From assembly GCF_000787575.1 (NCBI RefSeq), contig NW_012236511.1:124001-188000 (forward strand): a stretch of 64,000 nt of DNA. The letters run 5' to 3'. Position 1 is the stretch's first letter; every line of letters begins with the position of its first letter. Below, piece by piece: positions 21,340 through 32,442 of the stretch. Below the pieces are notes generated by a model that was not told the origin of the DNA, ran no database searches, and worked only from the letters and a program-made list of their open reading frames with translations. Source of the stretch: Acytostelium subglobosum LB1 (taxonomy: Eukaryota > Evosea > Eumycetozoa > Acytosteliales > Acytosteliaceae). A program made the position numbers and the translations under genes.

Positions 21340-23247
21340 CTACTTCTTGGACACAGCAGAGCGCGACAGTGATGATGCCGACGACGTCAGTGTGCTCTGT
21401 CTTGGCAGTGGCGCCTTCAGTCCGCTGCTTGATGGTGCACTAGTTGTAGATGTTGTGGTGGTAGAGGAGACAGTGGTGGCAGGTTTCCTCAGCATGGAGG
21501 TCTTGGTTGCGACGGCAGGCTCAGAGGTAGTTGACTTGGTAACTGGAGCGGTGGCGGTGGCGGTGGCTGGAAGTCCCTTCTCCTGGATGAGCTTCAATCT
21601 CTTCTCCTTCATCTCGGCAAGGTTCTTCTTGCGCTCCTCAAGCGAGAGTCCGCTTGTGCTGCTGGCTGTGGTCGTGGTGGCAGTCCTCTGGATCTTGGAC
21701 TCCTCTGTGGCGGTCTTGACTGCGGACAGTGTCTCAGAGATGGTACGCTTCTTTGACTCGCTGCTGGCGGTTGGCATCATCAGACTGGATGACTTTGACG
21801 ATGAGGCGGCCATCTTACTTCTCATGGTCTCCAATCTGCTCTTCCACTGTGAGCTGATTGAGGCGCTGTCTCTCTTGGGGGCCTCAGTGGTAGTGGTCGT
21901 GGTCGTGGCAGTGGTAGTGGCAGTGGCGGTGGCGGGGATGGCGACGGGCTCAGATTCAATGATCATTTTCTCCTCAGCCTCCTGCTTCTCAGCGGCGGCC
22001 AGCTTCTCCTCGGCGGCAAACTTCTCCTCGGCAGCCAACTTCTCTGCTGCGGCCAACTTCTTCTCTTCGGCCAACTTCTCAGCCTCGAGGATCTCCTTCT
22101 CCAGGGCGATCTTCTCTTGAGCCAGCTTCTCTTGTTCGGCGGCAATCCTCTCCTGCTCCAAAATCTCTTGCTCAGCCTTCATCTGCTCCAACTTCTCCTC
22201 CTCCTTCCTGGCCTGCTCCAACATCTCCTCCTCCTTCTTTGCATTCTCAAACTGAATGAGCCACTCCATCTGTAACTTCTCCTGCTCAGCCTTGTCCTTC
22301 TCCAACTTCTCCTGTTCCAATCTTGCCTTCTCCATCTGGGCCTGCTCCTTCTCCAGTCTCTCTTGCTCGAGTCTGGCAGCAGCCTCAATCCTCTCTTGTT
22401 CAGCTCTAGCAGCAGCCTCCTTCTCTTGCGCGATCCTCTCCTCAAGTCTGGCAGCAGCCTCAATCCTCTCTTGCTCAACTCTAGCGGCCTCAATCCTCTC
22501 TTGCTCGAGTCTGGCGGCCTCAATTCTCTCTTGCTCGATTCTCTCCTGCTCAAGCTTCTCTTGCTCGGCCTTCTCCTTGGCAACTCTCTCTTGCTCGAGG
22601 GCCTCAAGCCTGGCCTGCTCCATCTTGTGATTGGCCAACTCTGCGAGGTACTTCTTTCTCTGGATGCTCATGCGGACGACGGCCTGGATGCGGATGGCGG
22701 AGCCTCGCAGTCTGAGGAAGTGGGTGCGGGCACGGTGCTGTCTGAACACGGACTGGATGAGAACGGCGGCCTTCTTCTGCTTGAGGAACACGTTTCTCTG
22801 AGCGCGCGCTCTGATTGCGCTGGTGATGGTGAAGGCGGCATTGTCTTGCTCGACCTCCTCCTTCTTGGCCTCCACAGTGGTGGCCGACAGCGAGTCTGGG
22901 ATATACATTGTCTTTCTCTTTCTCATGCGTCTATTGATCGACTCCTCCTTCTTTGTGACGTCACCATGGAAGATACAATCATCAGTCTTCATTGGCTCGG
23001 CAGTGCAAGTCGACTGCTGCTTCTGTTGCTGTGTGTTTGACTTGTTGGCAATGTTGATATTGTCCTTGAGTGGCATTGTAATATTCAATGTCTTTTGGAC
23101 ATAGTTGAGCATTGCATCCTTTGTTGACTGTCTTGCTGGTGCTTCATTCTCCTTGTTATTGTTGTTCACGTTCTCAATGAAGCGAACATTGTTCACAGTT
23201 GAGAACTTGACTGACTTTGATGGTGTGAGTGTTGGAAGGTGATCCAT
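21340..23247 (-). CDS. IQ-motif and long charged coiled-coil protein
   Basis: A single exon of 635 residues. The N-terminal 130 residues are basic and unstructured ([13 protein letters not shown]). Two or three IQ-like calmodulin/light-chain-binding motifs follow at about 155-200 ([20 protein letters not shown], then [19 protein letters not shown]). From about 205 to 430 there is a very regular Glu/Arg/Lys/Gln helix built on heptad-like units such as [10 protein letters not shown]. Then come a Thr/Ser/Ala-rich region, a second basic helix ([19 protein letters not shown]) and a Ser-rich tail ending VSKK. This looks like a cytoskeletal linker, perhaps on microtubules or myosin, but no named family is clear. 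The opposite strand has long open frames that are shadows of the repetitive helix. Confidence 0.85.
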   Translation of the reverse strand: MDHLPTLTPSKSVKFSTVNNVRFIENVNNNNKENEAPARQSTKDAMLNYVQKTLNITMPLKDNINIANKSNTQQQKQQSTCTAEPMKTDDCIFHGDVTKKEESINRRMRKRKTMYIPDSLSATTVEAKKEEVEQDNAAFTITSAIRARAQRNVFLKQKKAAVLIQSVFRQHRARTHFLRLRGSAIRIQAVVRMSIQRKKYLAELANHKMEQARLEALEQERVAKEKAEQEKLEQERIEQERIEAARLEQERIEAARVEQERIEAAARLEERIAQEKEAAARAEQERIEAAARLEQERLEKEQAQMEKARLEQEKLEKDKAEQEKLQMEWLIQFENAKKEEEMLEQARKEEEKLEQMKAEQEILEQERIAAEQEKLAQEKIALEKEILEAEKLAEEKKLAAAEKLAAEEKFAAEEKLAAAEKQEAEEKMIIESEPVAIPATATATTTATTTTTTTEAPKRDSASISSQWKSRLETMRSKMAASSSKSSSLMMPTASSESKKRTISETLSAVKTATEESKIQRTATTTTASSTSGLSLEERKKNLAEMKEKRLKLIQEKGLPATATATAPVTKSTTSEPAVATKTSMLRKPATTVSSTTTTSTTSAPSSSGLKAPLPRQSTLTSSASSLSRSAVSKK

Positions 23248-23580
23248 ATTACTTTACTAATCTATCTAATATTATGTACACTTGTCTAGTTGTTGTAGTT
23301 GTAGTTGATTAAATGATATAGTTTGGTTTAGTGAGAGATTATTAGTTGTGGATGGGGTAGCGCTCAAAACAGGTTGGCGCCCACCCGTTAATTCAACGGA
23401 TGATAGGAATTCAAATTTGAATTCAAATTGAAACCAAAACAACGAAGTTCGTTCAGTCACTTTGAAGAGTCTTAGTCAAAAGAACCACCAAACAATAAAA
23501 CGAGTGTTTATTTGTTAATTAAATATATATTGTTTGATTAATTACATAGAGATATAAATATTTAAATACACTGTATTACT
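23248..23580. other. Divergent promoter region
   Basis: A 333-nt spacer between the minus-strand IQ gene and the plus-strand gene at 23581. It is AT-rich, with a GAATTCAAATTTGAATTC palindrome at about 23409 (18 bp, perfect) that could be a dyad binding site, and TTAATTAAATATATATTG close to the right-hand start. Confidence 0.45.
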
Positions 23581-24510
23581 ATGCATTTAATACATGATAA
23601 TGGTTATAACTCATTCAACAATAACAACAACAACTCAAACAACAACAGCCCATCATCTGAAATTGATGACGATCAAACAACTAATAACATAAATATCTTA
23701 AAGCAACAACAACAAAGTGATAGTTTTGTAAACGATTATATATCATCATATGAATATAGTAATACAATGTGGAGTGATAATCACAATCACAATCACAACA
23801 GCCATCGAGGCGGTGCAGGTGGACTCGGTATCTCACCATCGTCTTCATACGAGTCACAATCATTGATCGATCATATAACGGCATCGGCATCAGCAGCGAC
23901 AATGTCACCAAGCCAACACAACATGTTGACAATGGAGGATGCCCTATGTTTCAGTGATCATATCACAGCCAGTCACAACAGTACCAGCAGCAACAGCAGC
24001 AGTGGCAGTAGTATGAGTGGTGGACACCACAACGATGTCACCAAGTCACTATTCGATCACATGATGATATCGCCTGGTATTGACATTGGAATGGTGTCAA
24101 GCGCACCTCTCTCACCTGCACCCGTTATGCAACGTTATGTTGATGTTGGTAGCACGAGCGACAACTTCAACAACAACAACTCAAACACAAACAAAAACAC
24201 AAGAAAGAGGAAAGATGGTACATCACTGGCCCGCTCAACACCAACTACAACAACGACAACACAACCAACAGAGACATTATATTGCAAGAGATGTCAAGGC
24301 GTTGCATTGGTCGACTATTATATCAACTTTGAGGAGAAGATATATTGTTGTCCTCAATGTCCCTATCCACTCGATTGTCAAGACGACTCAATATCAAACT
24401 TCATCTTCTCATCTGGCCACTCACAACGAAAGCATCTAAAGAGGAGTACTCCACAGTCAATCTCACACCAATCGTCAAGCTCAACGCACAGCCTGTACAA
24501 GTCTGGCTGA
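23581..24510 (+). CDS. Low-complexity protein with a four-Cys (zinc-ribbon-like) module
   Basis: A single exon of 309 residues, Asn/Ser/His/Thr-rich over the first 225 residues. Near 230-265 there is a compact module, LYCKRCQGVALVDYYINFEE, then KIYCCPQCPYPLDC, with CxxC pairs spaced like a small zinc ribbon. A basic, Ser-rich tail follows. A KRK cluster before the module may act as a nuclear signal. The ribbon suggests nucleic-acid or protein binding. No family is assigned. The high AAC/CAA content explains the poly-Asn and poly-Gln runs. Confidence 0.7.
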   Translation: MHLIHDNGYNSFNNNNNNSNNNSPSSEIDDDQTTNNINILKQQQQSDSFVNDYISSYEYSNTMWSDNHNHNHNSHRGGAGGLGISPSSSYESQSLIDHITASASAATMSPSQHNMLTMEDALCFSDHITASHNSTSSNSSSGSSMSGGHHNDVTKSLFDHMMISPGIDIGMVSSAPLSPAPVMQRYVDVGSTSDNFNNNNSNTNKNTRKRKDGTSLARSTPTTTTTTQPTETLYCKRCQGVALVDYYINFEEKIYCCPQCPYPLDCQDDSISNFIFSSGHSQRKHLKRSTPQSISHQSSSSTHSLYKSG

Positions 24511-24825
24511 ATGTATTAGAGAGCGAGGCTCGCTCCAGAGCCAACAATCAGTCATCCACTCTTCAAGTCGTTTTAACATGGCAATCATAGGAAAGGAAAC
24601 AAGACTCAGTCTCCCTTTAGTTCGAGACAATAGCTCGCGAGTCCCAGAGGAGTGAGGGCACCATAGACTGCCCAGCCTCCCACCTGTGGATCTACTCCAT
24701 GCGCCTCTATGAGAGGCGAAGCATAGCATGGGCCACGAGGCCGAGATATTTAAGTAAAGTACGTCATTCGATCATTGTCAGTTTGACAAACAGACAGACA
24801 ATGAATAGTTTATTATTATTCTTAT
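24511..24825. other. Spacer between convergent genes
   Basis: Comparatively GC-rich for a spacer from 24515 to 24745 (GAGCGAGGCTCGCTC palindrome at about 24521), yet stop-rich in all frames. It is probably 3' UTR sequence. No gene is supported. Confidence 0.4.
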
Positions 24826-26402
24826 TTAGGAGCTCTTGGTCAAGGCGATGGTGTTGGCTGCGACATCAATCATACCACCAGATGGGGCATTGGTTGGCTG
24901 GAAGCTGGTGAAGGAACCAACGAATGCGCTCTTGGCGGCCTGGAAAGTGTAGGTCTGACCATCGTAGGACATGCCGCTCTCTGGGCCATAGTTCAGGCTG
25001 CCACTGAGAGAGGCAGTGATGGTCCTGATTGCTGGAGTGGAGACGTAGGCAGCGGATGGACGCACAGAGACAACAGAGAGGCCGTTGAGCTCGAGGTTTC
25101 CGTTGATGGTCAGGGTCTCGCCGACGTTGACGTACATCTGGCCGGAAGTCGTGACCTGGATGTCTCCATTGACGGTGATGTCACCCTTGATGTATAGCTG
25201 GCCGGCAACAATGAGACCCTTAGTGTTGACCTCAGTGTTGTGCTTCAAATTGAGGTAGACAAAGAATCCCTTGGGGACGTCGATGTAGTTGCAGGTGAAG
25301 GTTGCACTGTTGATGGCCAAAGTACCAGTTCCGACGCTGACATTGGCGTACGTTGGGTTGGCCTGGAGCACACGGTTCTCACCACCTGCGTTGGTCAAGC
25401 TTGGGGTTGAGCACGGTAACACCTCCGTAGAGTGAGATGGAGGTATTTCCATGGATCACAATGTTTGGTCCCATCGTGATGTTGCCGTTGGTGTCTCCAA
25501 TCCAGAACTCAGCCGAGTCAACAATAATTGTTGACGAATCGCTCAGGTCCAGGAAGCTAAAGTAAAGTTGGCACTTGCCTGGATTGATGCTCAGGGTAAT
25601 CTCGGGGTAGACAGTCAACTTGTTGCACTGGAACAAGCATCCCTCGAAGGTCATTGCTGAGGTCTCGTTGTTGCCTAGAACGATCTCGGTGACAGCAGTC
25701 AGCTGTCCTAGGAAGGTGGATTAAGAGTTGACGGCGACGTTACGACCAGAGATGGAGGCATGTTCTGCGACAAAGGTGGGGGCGTTGATCACGGTGTCCA
25801 AGTAGGAGTTCATAATGGCCTTATCGTTGAGATTGACCATACCATCAAGGTATGAGTTTCCAGAGAAGAAACGGGCATCATCATTTAAGTTGACTTCAGA
25901 TGCGGCGTCTATGGTGAAGTTGGAGGAGGGAATCCCATCCAACACTTGCATCATGGTCGAGTTGTTCATGGTGAAGGAAGAATCAGCCAAGGTGAGGAAG
26001 TTGATAAACAACTTGGCATCACCAAGCATGGCGAAGGTCACGGTGGTCAGAGTCATGGAAGCTCCCTTAAAGATATATGGTAGGTGTTGGGTTCCAACAA
26101 CATTGAGTTGGGTGTTGTGGCCACCAGTAACAAGTAAAGAGTCGATTGGTTAGGTGTGGTGGAGTTATCATCGATGATTAAGAGGGCAGGGTTGTTGTTG
26201 CCTCCTAGATCAATGATGAAAGTGTAGAAACTAGGGTTCTTGCTCCAGTTGGGGTCTGACCAGTATGAAGTTTGGCTAAAGATTGAACAACCCTCGGCTG
26301 TATAGCAAGAAGGTTGAACAATAAAATTGGTGTTCTTGGCTGTCGCCAAGCTGGCAGAAACCACAACAATTACTAACAAAGCAATAATAATTTTGGTATT
26401 AA
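24826..26402 (-). pseudogene. Decayed secreted repeat-protein gene
   Basis: Read on the minus strand, the segment encodes a signal-peptide-like start (IIIALLVIVVVSASLATA) and then a long Asn-glycosylation-rich beta-repeat protein (LTLADSSFTMNNSTM, GNITMGPNIVIHGNTSISLY, GDITVNGDIQVTTSGQMYVN) like the large secreted and cell-surface families of dictyostelids. It is not one frame. No ATG precedes the signal peptide, the frame changes between about 26060 and 26130, there is an in-frame TAA at 25721-25723, and the frame changes again at about 25380-25450. No intron consensus repairs these. The last 205 codons are intact and high-GC, so decay is recent or the assembly has indels. Original length would be about 515 residues. 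Confidence 0.7.
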
Positions 26403-26475
26403 GATTAAATCAAGACCGACTATCAATTGTGGCTACCCAAATGAAGAGATACACCAACATATTACATCTTGGTCA

Positions 26476-26964
26476 TTGCAATTACATTCAATTAAATTGC
26501 TCACAATTGCAACTTTCAACAACATTCGCAAGCTACACCTGATAGTCTCACAATATCAGGGTTCTGCCAGGGACTTGCCCCCATTGTTGCAGTCGTACTT
26601 CAAAGACGAGAGGTCACAGATTCTAACCTCTCTCAAGTTTGATACTGATTATTTTGTTGCCGATATCATACGTATGATGCCAGAGGTCACAACACGTATC
26701 AAATCGATCAAGGTAAACAACTACCTCTACAACATACAGTCAAGACACGATGATCGTACAAAAGTTACAAAACTGGTTGAACACCTGTCACAGCCAATAT
26801 TCTCGGATCTCAACAATCTGTCCATCAACTTTTGCAAAAAAAATCTATCTGATTGGTCCCCGCCAACTCCAGCCATCTCAACCATGTTATATCGCCATTA
26901 TCAAAGATGCTGTCCCTCATGTCCACTCAAACAACATAGACTTGGTATATTTTTGGAAGAATAA
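26476..26964 (+). pseudogene. Gene fragment A of a repeated family (LRR-like)
   Basis: An open frame of about 160 codons without a convincing start. It begins in a leucine-rich pattern (LLTIATFNNIRKLHLIVSQ), passes DLPPLLQSYFKDERSQIL and ends TMLYRHYQRCCPSCPLK, then a short tail. The ending is nearly repeated in fragment B 450 bases downstream. No promoter or 5' exon is evident, and the fragment directly abuts the decayed secreted gene. It is best read as the 3' remnant of a multigene-family member. Confidence 0.5.
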
Positions 26965-27160
26965 TAATAAATTGATTGATTGGCATAAATTAAATTAACA
27001 TTGCAAGTACAAATGAATGGTTGTTCAAAATAATTAATGATTGTTCAAAATATTCACATTGGATCTTAGATCAAGAACGTTGGATCGTCTTAGTGCACCA
27101 AAAGCTAAACATATTATACATGTGTATTTGACCAATTTTCTCATTTAATAATATAGCATT

Positions 27161-27424
27161 TTGTATGGGAGTAATATGCTATGTCTCAAAGATATTGGGC
27201 CTTTCATCACCAACAACAAACATTGTGAACAACAACTAGAGAAATCATATGAGATTGTTCTTCTCTCTGGTAAATCAGTCGAGCAATCACTTTCCCCAGC
27301 ACACCAACTTAAGTTGAAAACTAGACCTGGTAACCAGAGATCCATGTTGTATCGATTGTACCAGAGATGCTGCGCATCATGCCCACTCAAAAAACAGACA
27401 CTTGGCACATTGCTGGATGAATGA
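27161..27424 (+). pseudogene. Gene fragment B, paralog of fragment A
   Basis: An open frame of about 87 codons ending SMLYRLYQRCCASCPLK and a short tail, matching the end of fragment A (about 20 of 27 residues). The part before it (LSGKSVEQSLSPAHQLKLK) does not visibly match A, and the stretch between the fragments is very AT-rich. It has no ATG in a plausible place. It looks like a second, shorter remnant of the same tandem duplication. Confidence 0.5.
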
Positions 27425-27493
27425 AGTAATAAATAAGATTGGCTGACCCATCCAGAGAATGGGCAGGGCCAGCCAGGTAACTGTACATTTATG

Positions 27494-30400
27494 TTATTGC
27501 TGTGGCTGTTGTTGCTGCTGTTGTTGCTTTGGCTCAAGCAAGAGTGATTTGTCATACATCTCATCGTCATTGAGTATCGGTCTATCTGTGATCTTTGCCT
27601 GCATTTGGACATTGGGCTTCATTGGGTAGGCCAACTGTCTATATCCATTGGATGCGCTGACTATTGATTGAATAGACCTCAGCTTCTCCAGATTCAGTAT
27701 CTGTGCACTCTCGTCCAACAATGTTTGTGATGCATCGCCAACCACAAACAAGTCCTTGCTGTATATTCCAATGTATGGTACGAGTGGCGGCTTGGTGATG
27801 TGTAGACGATCACGATAAGCCTTGTGATTGGAGTCGGTGGAGAACACCGCCTGCAGCGTGGCAAACACCTGCATCGACTTCTTTGACACGCGGTCCCAGC
27901 TCTGAGCCAGACGCTTGATGGCATAGTGTTGCAGACCCATCGTCAGTGCGTATCCGGCATGGAAGTTCTTAAGCTCCAACAGGTTGCTGGCCACCTCAAT
28001 GAATGTCTCGATGACCTGTGCTCGCTGGCTTGCTGTCACAGCGGACAGAATCTCCGAGCCCACCCACGAGCTCCATCGATTGAAGCTTGCCACCATGGCC
28101 TGGAACGTGGGCGACTGCTCAGGCTTGGCGAAGCGGTTCTTGAGCAGGTCAAAGATGGAGAGCGCGCGGAACACTCGCTCGTCCATCAATGTCATCTGAA
28201 TGGCCAGCTCTTCGCGATCAGAATCGATCATGTTGAACCTGCGCATGGGCATTGTGCGAGTGGCCGCGAGGATAAAGTCGTTCTTGGCCTTGCGTGAGGG
28301 CGATGCCACTGGTCGTGTGGGTGTGGTTGGTGGACTGGTCGCGGCTGGAGGGCTGCTGTCTGAGGGAACGGCTGGATGCTGGTCCACTCGCCTGACAAAG
28401 TCCTCCAGTGAGATGACCAACTTGTTCTCTTCGAACGATGCATTGCAACGAAGATTGTTTGTGAAGCCTAGTATTGCCTTTTGAAGATTGGATCCTGTTG
28501 GGGAGGTCCAGTATTCAGTTGGCTTGGACTCGACCAATGTTCGCAGAAGGAAAAGTACACGCTCGCGTAGACGTAGTCGCCAGGCCGCCGTGCGACCTGC
28601 GCTGCTGTGCTGCTCCAAATAGATTGAGAAAAGATGTTGTGCATAGTCTGTCGTGGGCATGAAGTAGTCATCATGCGTCAGATTGAATGTGTCGAGTAGT
28701 GTGTCGTCGCGATAGTAGATATCCGATAGCTTGACAAGGACGACGCTGAGCGGGGCGGCCCGCAGCACCTGGCGACCCTTCTTGACGACGTATTGCGTGT
28801 CGGCCACGTAGTCGGCAAGTATAGCGTCGTGATGCTCCAGGATGAATTGGAGCACTCGTGTGATCCGTCTAACACTCTGGTCCGTGGCAAACGATGGCAC
28901 AATTCCAACGATCAATGGACCAAACACAGAAGAGAGGTGCGCGAGCACGGTGGACGATGATGCGGGTGAGACATCTGGGCTGGCCACATGCTGATGCTGG
29001 GCCACCTTGACAAAGTGATAGACCATCGCTTTGAACAATGACCAGTGAGCCAGGTGCTGCGAGAAGATCAGCGAGCGGATCATGCTCAACTTGTACTGAT
29101 GGTTGTCCACGTCGTCGCAGAGCACCAGCTCCTCGGGCATCAGCGCCTGTGGCAGCGAGCTGAGGAAGTGTTTGAAGAGCTCGCCCACCACGTGTGGAGG
29201 CGTGCCCAGCTCCTTGTACACATCCTCACGTCCACGCTTAATCTGTCGCGCGAGGATGCCTACGGGCGTCGCGCCAACATCCTCATCGCCACTCGGGTCC
29301 GTGGCCGCACGATTGATTGATTGAGTGAGACTCTTGAGCAATGTCTCATCACACTCAAAAAGACTGAGGTAGATGCTGTTGACGGCCAGGCGATCAGTGG
29401 CCACAAACTCCTCGAGATGTTGGAACAGACGCAGGGCAAACATGGGGCAGGCCGAAAACTTGTCGTCGACGCGCAGCAATCCAAGTGGCACGCCAAACAC
29501 ATCCTCGCGCAAGTAGTTGTTGGCCAAGTTCTCCTTGCTCTTGCGCGAGCTTAACATTGAGTTGAGCTTGTCGATTGACTCCTTGTTCTTGGCGTCTGAT
29601 GCCAACTTCTTGGTGCGGCCCTTCCTCAGACCAAACAATGTGTTTGAGCGATCACGACTGCTTGTGGTGGTGTTTGTGTCCCTAGGTGGCGACGAGACGG
29701 TGGCGGCGCCACTACTGTCCGAGCCAGCATATTGCTCGGCGGAGTCCTTGGATACCATTATTGATCGTCGCACTGACTTGGAGGGCATCGTGGTTGTGGT
29801 GTTGGCCGGGGCAGGCGGCTGCTTTGGTTCAATGATGACCACTGCAGATGGTGATGAAGATGAAGTTGTTGTTGCGATTGACTTGGAGATTGGCGATGAA
29901 GCCTCTGCCAAGGCGTTGATGCTTGGTCCTCCACCATATGGACGAGGTGGCGAGCTGCTTGATGCTTCGTCGGCCTCCTCCTCTGTCTCCCAAGCCGATG
30001 TGATTGGGTGTTTCTTTGGTGGCGACACCAAGTGGTCGAGTGGGCTGCCCTTTTCCATCTGTTGCTGTGGCTTCTTCTTGGTCACAGCATATGATGGAAC
30101 CGACCCGCTACGAGACCTGACCAATGTGGACCTGTTGTTGGCATTGTTGTTGTTTGTTAATGTGGTGCCAATGATATTGTTGGTGTCTTCCTTCCTCTCG
30201 ACCACGCTGACAGACGTGAATCTAACACGGCCGCCTGCTGAACTTGCTCCACCTCCATTGACCCTCGAAGAGGCTTCATCAACAGCCACTGGATGTTGTT
30301 TGATCGTCTGTGTGATTGGTGCCACCTTATTATTATGTATGTTTATCATCTGAGCGTACTTCATCTGTCTCATCATTTCCCAATATGCCGTATCTGCATT

Positions 30401-30848
30401 CTCAAAAAGTCCAAACACATACTAAAGTGATGGGTCAGAGGATGGGGATGGGGGTGGAATGGTTCCAGGTCAGTTGATCAATCAATCCAATCAATTATCC
30501 ACTCAATCAAACATACTTTGAAGTCCTCTGTTGTGATCTCGATTGAACTACCAATTATTAGTGATGACACTTTCTTGATGCCTTTGATGTCTTTGAATGG
30601 TGTGCATTCCTGGATTATGTGTGTTTGATGGGTCAGCATGGCTGGATTGATGGATGATGCCGTGGACTCGTGAGTTTTACCTTTATCTCAGAGTTGAATA
30701 TCAGACTGTAGAAACATAGATGATTGGTTGTTATATATATCTTTCCGGCTTTGGACACCTTGCGTCGATATGCGCATGGATGCTCAGACACGACCACTTC
30801 CTTCCTTGACAATCCAAATATCTCTATAATGTCTATTTCCTTTCCCAT
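27494..30848 (-). CDS. GRAM - RhoGAP-like - RasGEF signalling protein
   Basis: Three exons (30681-30848, 30517-30609, 27494-30421) give 1062 residues. Residues 1-90 form a GRAM domain ([44 protein letters not shown]). A disordered Ser/Thr/Pro linker follows. About 385-600 is a RhoGAP fold ([39 protein letters not shown]). Then come a RasGEF-N module ([20 protein letters not shown]) and the RasGEF catalytic domain ([50 protein letters not shown]). It should activate a Ras protein at a membrane. The RhoGAP domain lacks the Arg finger: IYLSLFE stands where IFRxSG is expected. The protein ends in a poly-Gln tail. The start at 30848 is the first ATG of a frame that stays open upstream in Thr repeats. 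Confidence 0.9.
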
Positions 30849-31662
30849 GCTTGTTGTCGTTGTTGTAGTTGATGTTGTAGTAGTTGTTGGATTTGTTTGA
30901 GCTGCAGTTGTTGTTGTTGTTGTATTTGATTGAGTGGAAGTTGGAGAAGTTGGAGTTGCTGGTGGAGTTGTTGATGAGTCTTGGTTGTCCTGTTGTTGGC
31001 CATTAATCCAATCAATCCAATCAATAAAGAAAATGGTAAAACAAGAAGGAGGAATGTTGAGAACCGTTGATTAGTTATACATCATTCATCACAACTCTAT
31101 CTCCAAGGAGATCAACATCACAAACAATCAAACATCACTTGAGTCAGGTCAGTCTAGTCTGACTGACCAGATGGCATTGACCGTAAGTTAATTAAAGGAG
31201 CAAGTAATGTTGGTAAAGGTAGGGTACGGTAGGGTAGTTATGGTAGGGTATGGTAGGGTAGGTAGGTAGGAGCATGAATGTGACACCCCCCAGGTGCCAA
31301 GTATGACCAGGCGGGGCCTGCCACATGTGTGTACAACTACTGCTACTACTGCTACGACTGCTACTACTTCTACATTCTCCAACACTCACATCACAACCAC
31401 ACTGTTGCCAACAGCTTGGATATATATAGATGTCCATCAACATCAGCTGATTGGTGTGTATGTGTGTGTGAGTGTGTGTGACAGTGGGTGATTGATTGAT
31501 TGATTGAGTGTGGACCGGATCACACACCCGTCAATCACTCAACACGCATCAATCACATGACCACTCGCTCCTCTCACTTACTCACTATTACTTGCTCCAT
31601 CAACCTCATTCAATCCATCAATCAATCAATTAATCAATCCACATCAACCGACTGTTGTCAGT
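30849..31662. other. Spacer with a GGTAGGGTA minisatellite
   Basis: Includes ACA/CAA repeats upstream of the GRAM gene start, a GGTAGGGTA-type tandem tract at about 31212-31270 and a TTGATTGATTGATTGA/CAATCAATCAAT pair near 31493 and 31615. A minus-strand frame over 31310-31400 (Ser/Arg-rich, then CTHMWQAPPGHTWHLGG) is open but short and unplaced. It might be a 3' exon of the gene at 31663. Confidence 0.4.
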
Positions 31663-32442
31663 TCAATCGTTTGTTTGAGATATACATACACTGTTGCCAT
31701 TGTTACCGCCAATGCTGCTGTTGTTGTTGTTGGCGGCGATCAAATCCTTTAGCTTGCCTATAAATGTCTGTTTGCGTAGCTGTGAACTTGGTGACATAGG
31801 TGAACTGCTACCATTGTCTGATCCCATGTCACCTGATCTATGCTGCTGAGGTGGACTCCACTGTTGCTGATGTTGCTGCTGATGATGTTGTTGATGTTGT
31901 TGATGATTCTGAGTGGCAATGCTTGGAAGGTGGTTAATCGGCTTGAGACTTGGTGAGTTGTTGTAGCTGCTGCTGAGGAGGACTGGTGATGATGGTGATG
32001 AAGTTGATGGTGATGATTGGAATTGTGGCGGTGATAGTGAACGTGGTGTGGAGGAGGTCGTCTCGGACAGATGGAAGGTGGGCGAGAGATAGTGCAAGGG
32101 TACGGGAACGGATGAAGCCGCTCTGATCCTTCCAGGTGTGATTGCGTAGCGCCATGGCTGAGGCTGTCCATCCTGCAACTGAAACTGTTTATAAGATTGT
32201 TGTTGAGACAACATTGTCTGCTTCCTATACATCTCTATCGACTTGTTTGGCGTGCTACTGCCACTGCCACTGCCACCCAACTGAGGACTACTACTATAAG
32301 GAGGTAATGGAGGCAGTGACTTTAGAGGCAGTATCGGTATGCTCTTTGTTGGCGTCATTGTATTCTTCTTGATGGTGGTATTGGACATCATGGTAGTTGT
32401 CATTGTCGTTGTTGTAGTTGTCGTTGATGTAGCAGCAGACAT
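31663..32442 (-). CDS. Low-complexity Ser/Pro/Gln-rich protein, unknown
   Basis: 259 residues with an ATG start. The N-terminus is a Thr/Met run. Proline-serine clusters follow (PILPLKSLPPLPPYSSSP), then the best-conserved-looking piece QPWRYAITPGRIRAASSVP, then His/Gln repeats, and a short basic helix at the end (LRKQTFIGKLKDLIAANNNN). Many SP/TP sites would suit phosphorylation control. No folded domain is recognised. The 3' end is unsure: GTGTATGTATATC right after GGNNGNS looks like a donor, so another exon may follow. Confidence 0.6.
   Translation of the reverse strand: MSAATSTTTTTTTMTTTMMSNTTIKKNTMTPTKSIPILPLKSLPPLPPYSSSPQLGGSGSGSSTPNKSIEMYRKQTMLSQQQSYKQFQLQDGQPQPWRYAITPGRIRAASSVPVPLHYLSPTFHLSETTSSTPRSLSPPQFQSSPSTSSPSSPVLLSSSYNNSPSLKPINHLPSIATQNHQQHQQHHQQQHQQQWSPPQQHRSGDMGSDNGSSSPMSPSSQLRKQTFIGKLKDLIAANNNNSSIGGNNGNSVCISQTND

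Noticed and set aside
21323-22120. 265-codon open frame on the plus strand
   Set aside because: It lies antisense to the Glu/Arg/Lys helix of the IQ protein; its Val/Ala/Ser-rich product mirrors that repetitive code and it shows no domain.
29517-30353. 278-codon plus-strand open frame
   Set aside because: Shadow of the disordered linker of the GRAM-RasGEF gene; no start context, no domain, and the minus strand has clear domains on both sides.
31493-31640. Regular TTGATTGATTGA/CAATCAATCAAT runs as a CRISPR-like array or transposon ends
   Set aside because: They are simple tetranucleotide repeats found throughout the window's introns and spacers, without spacers of fixed length, target duplications or associated genes.
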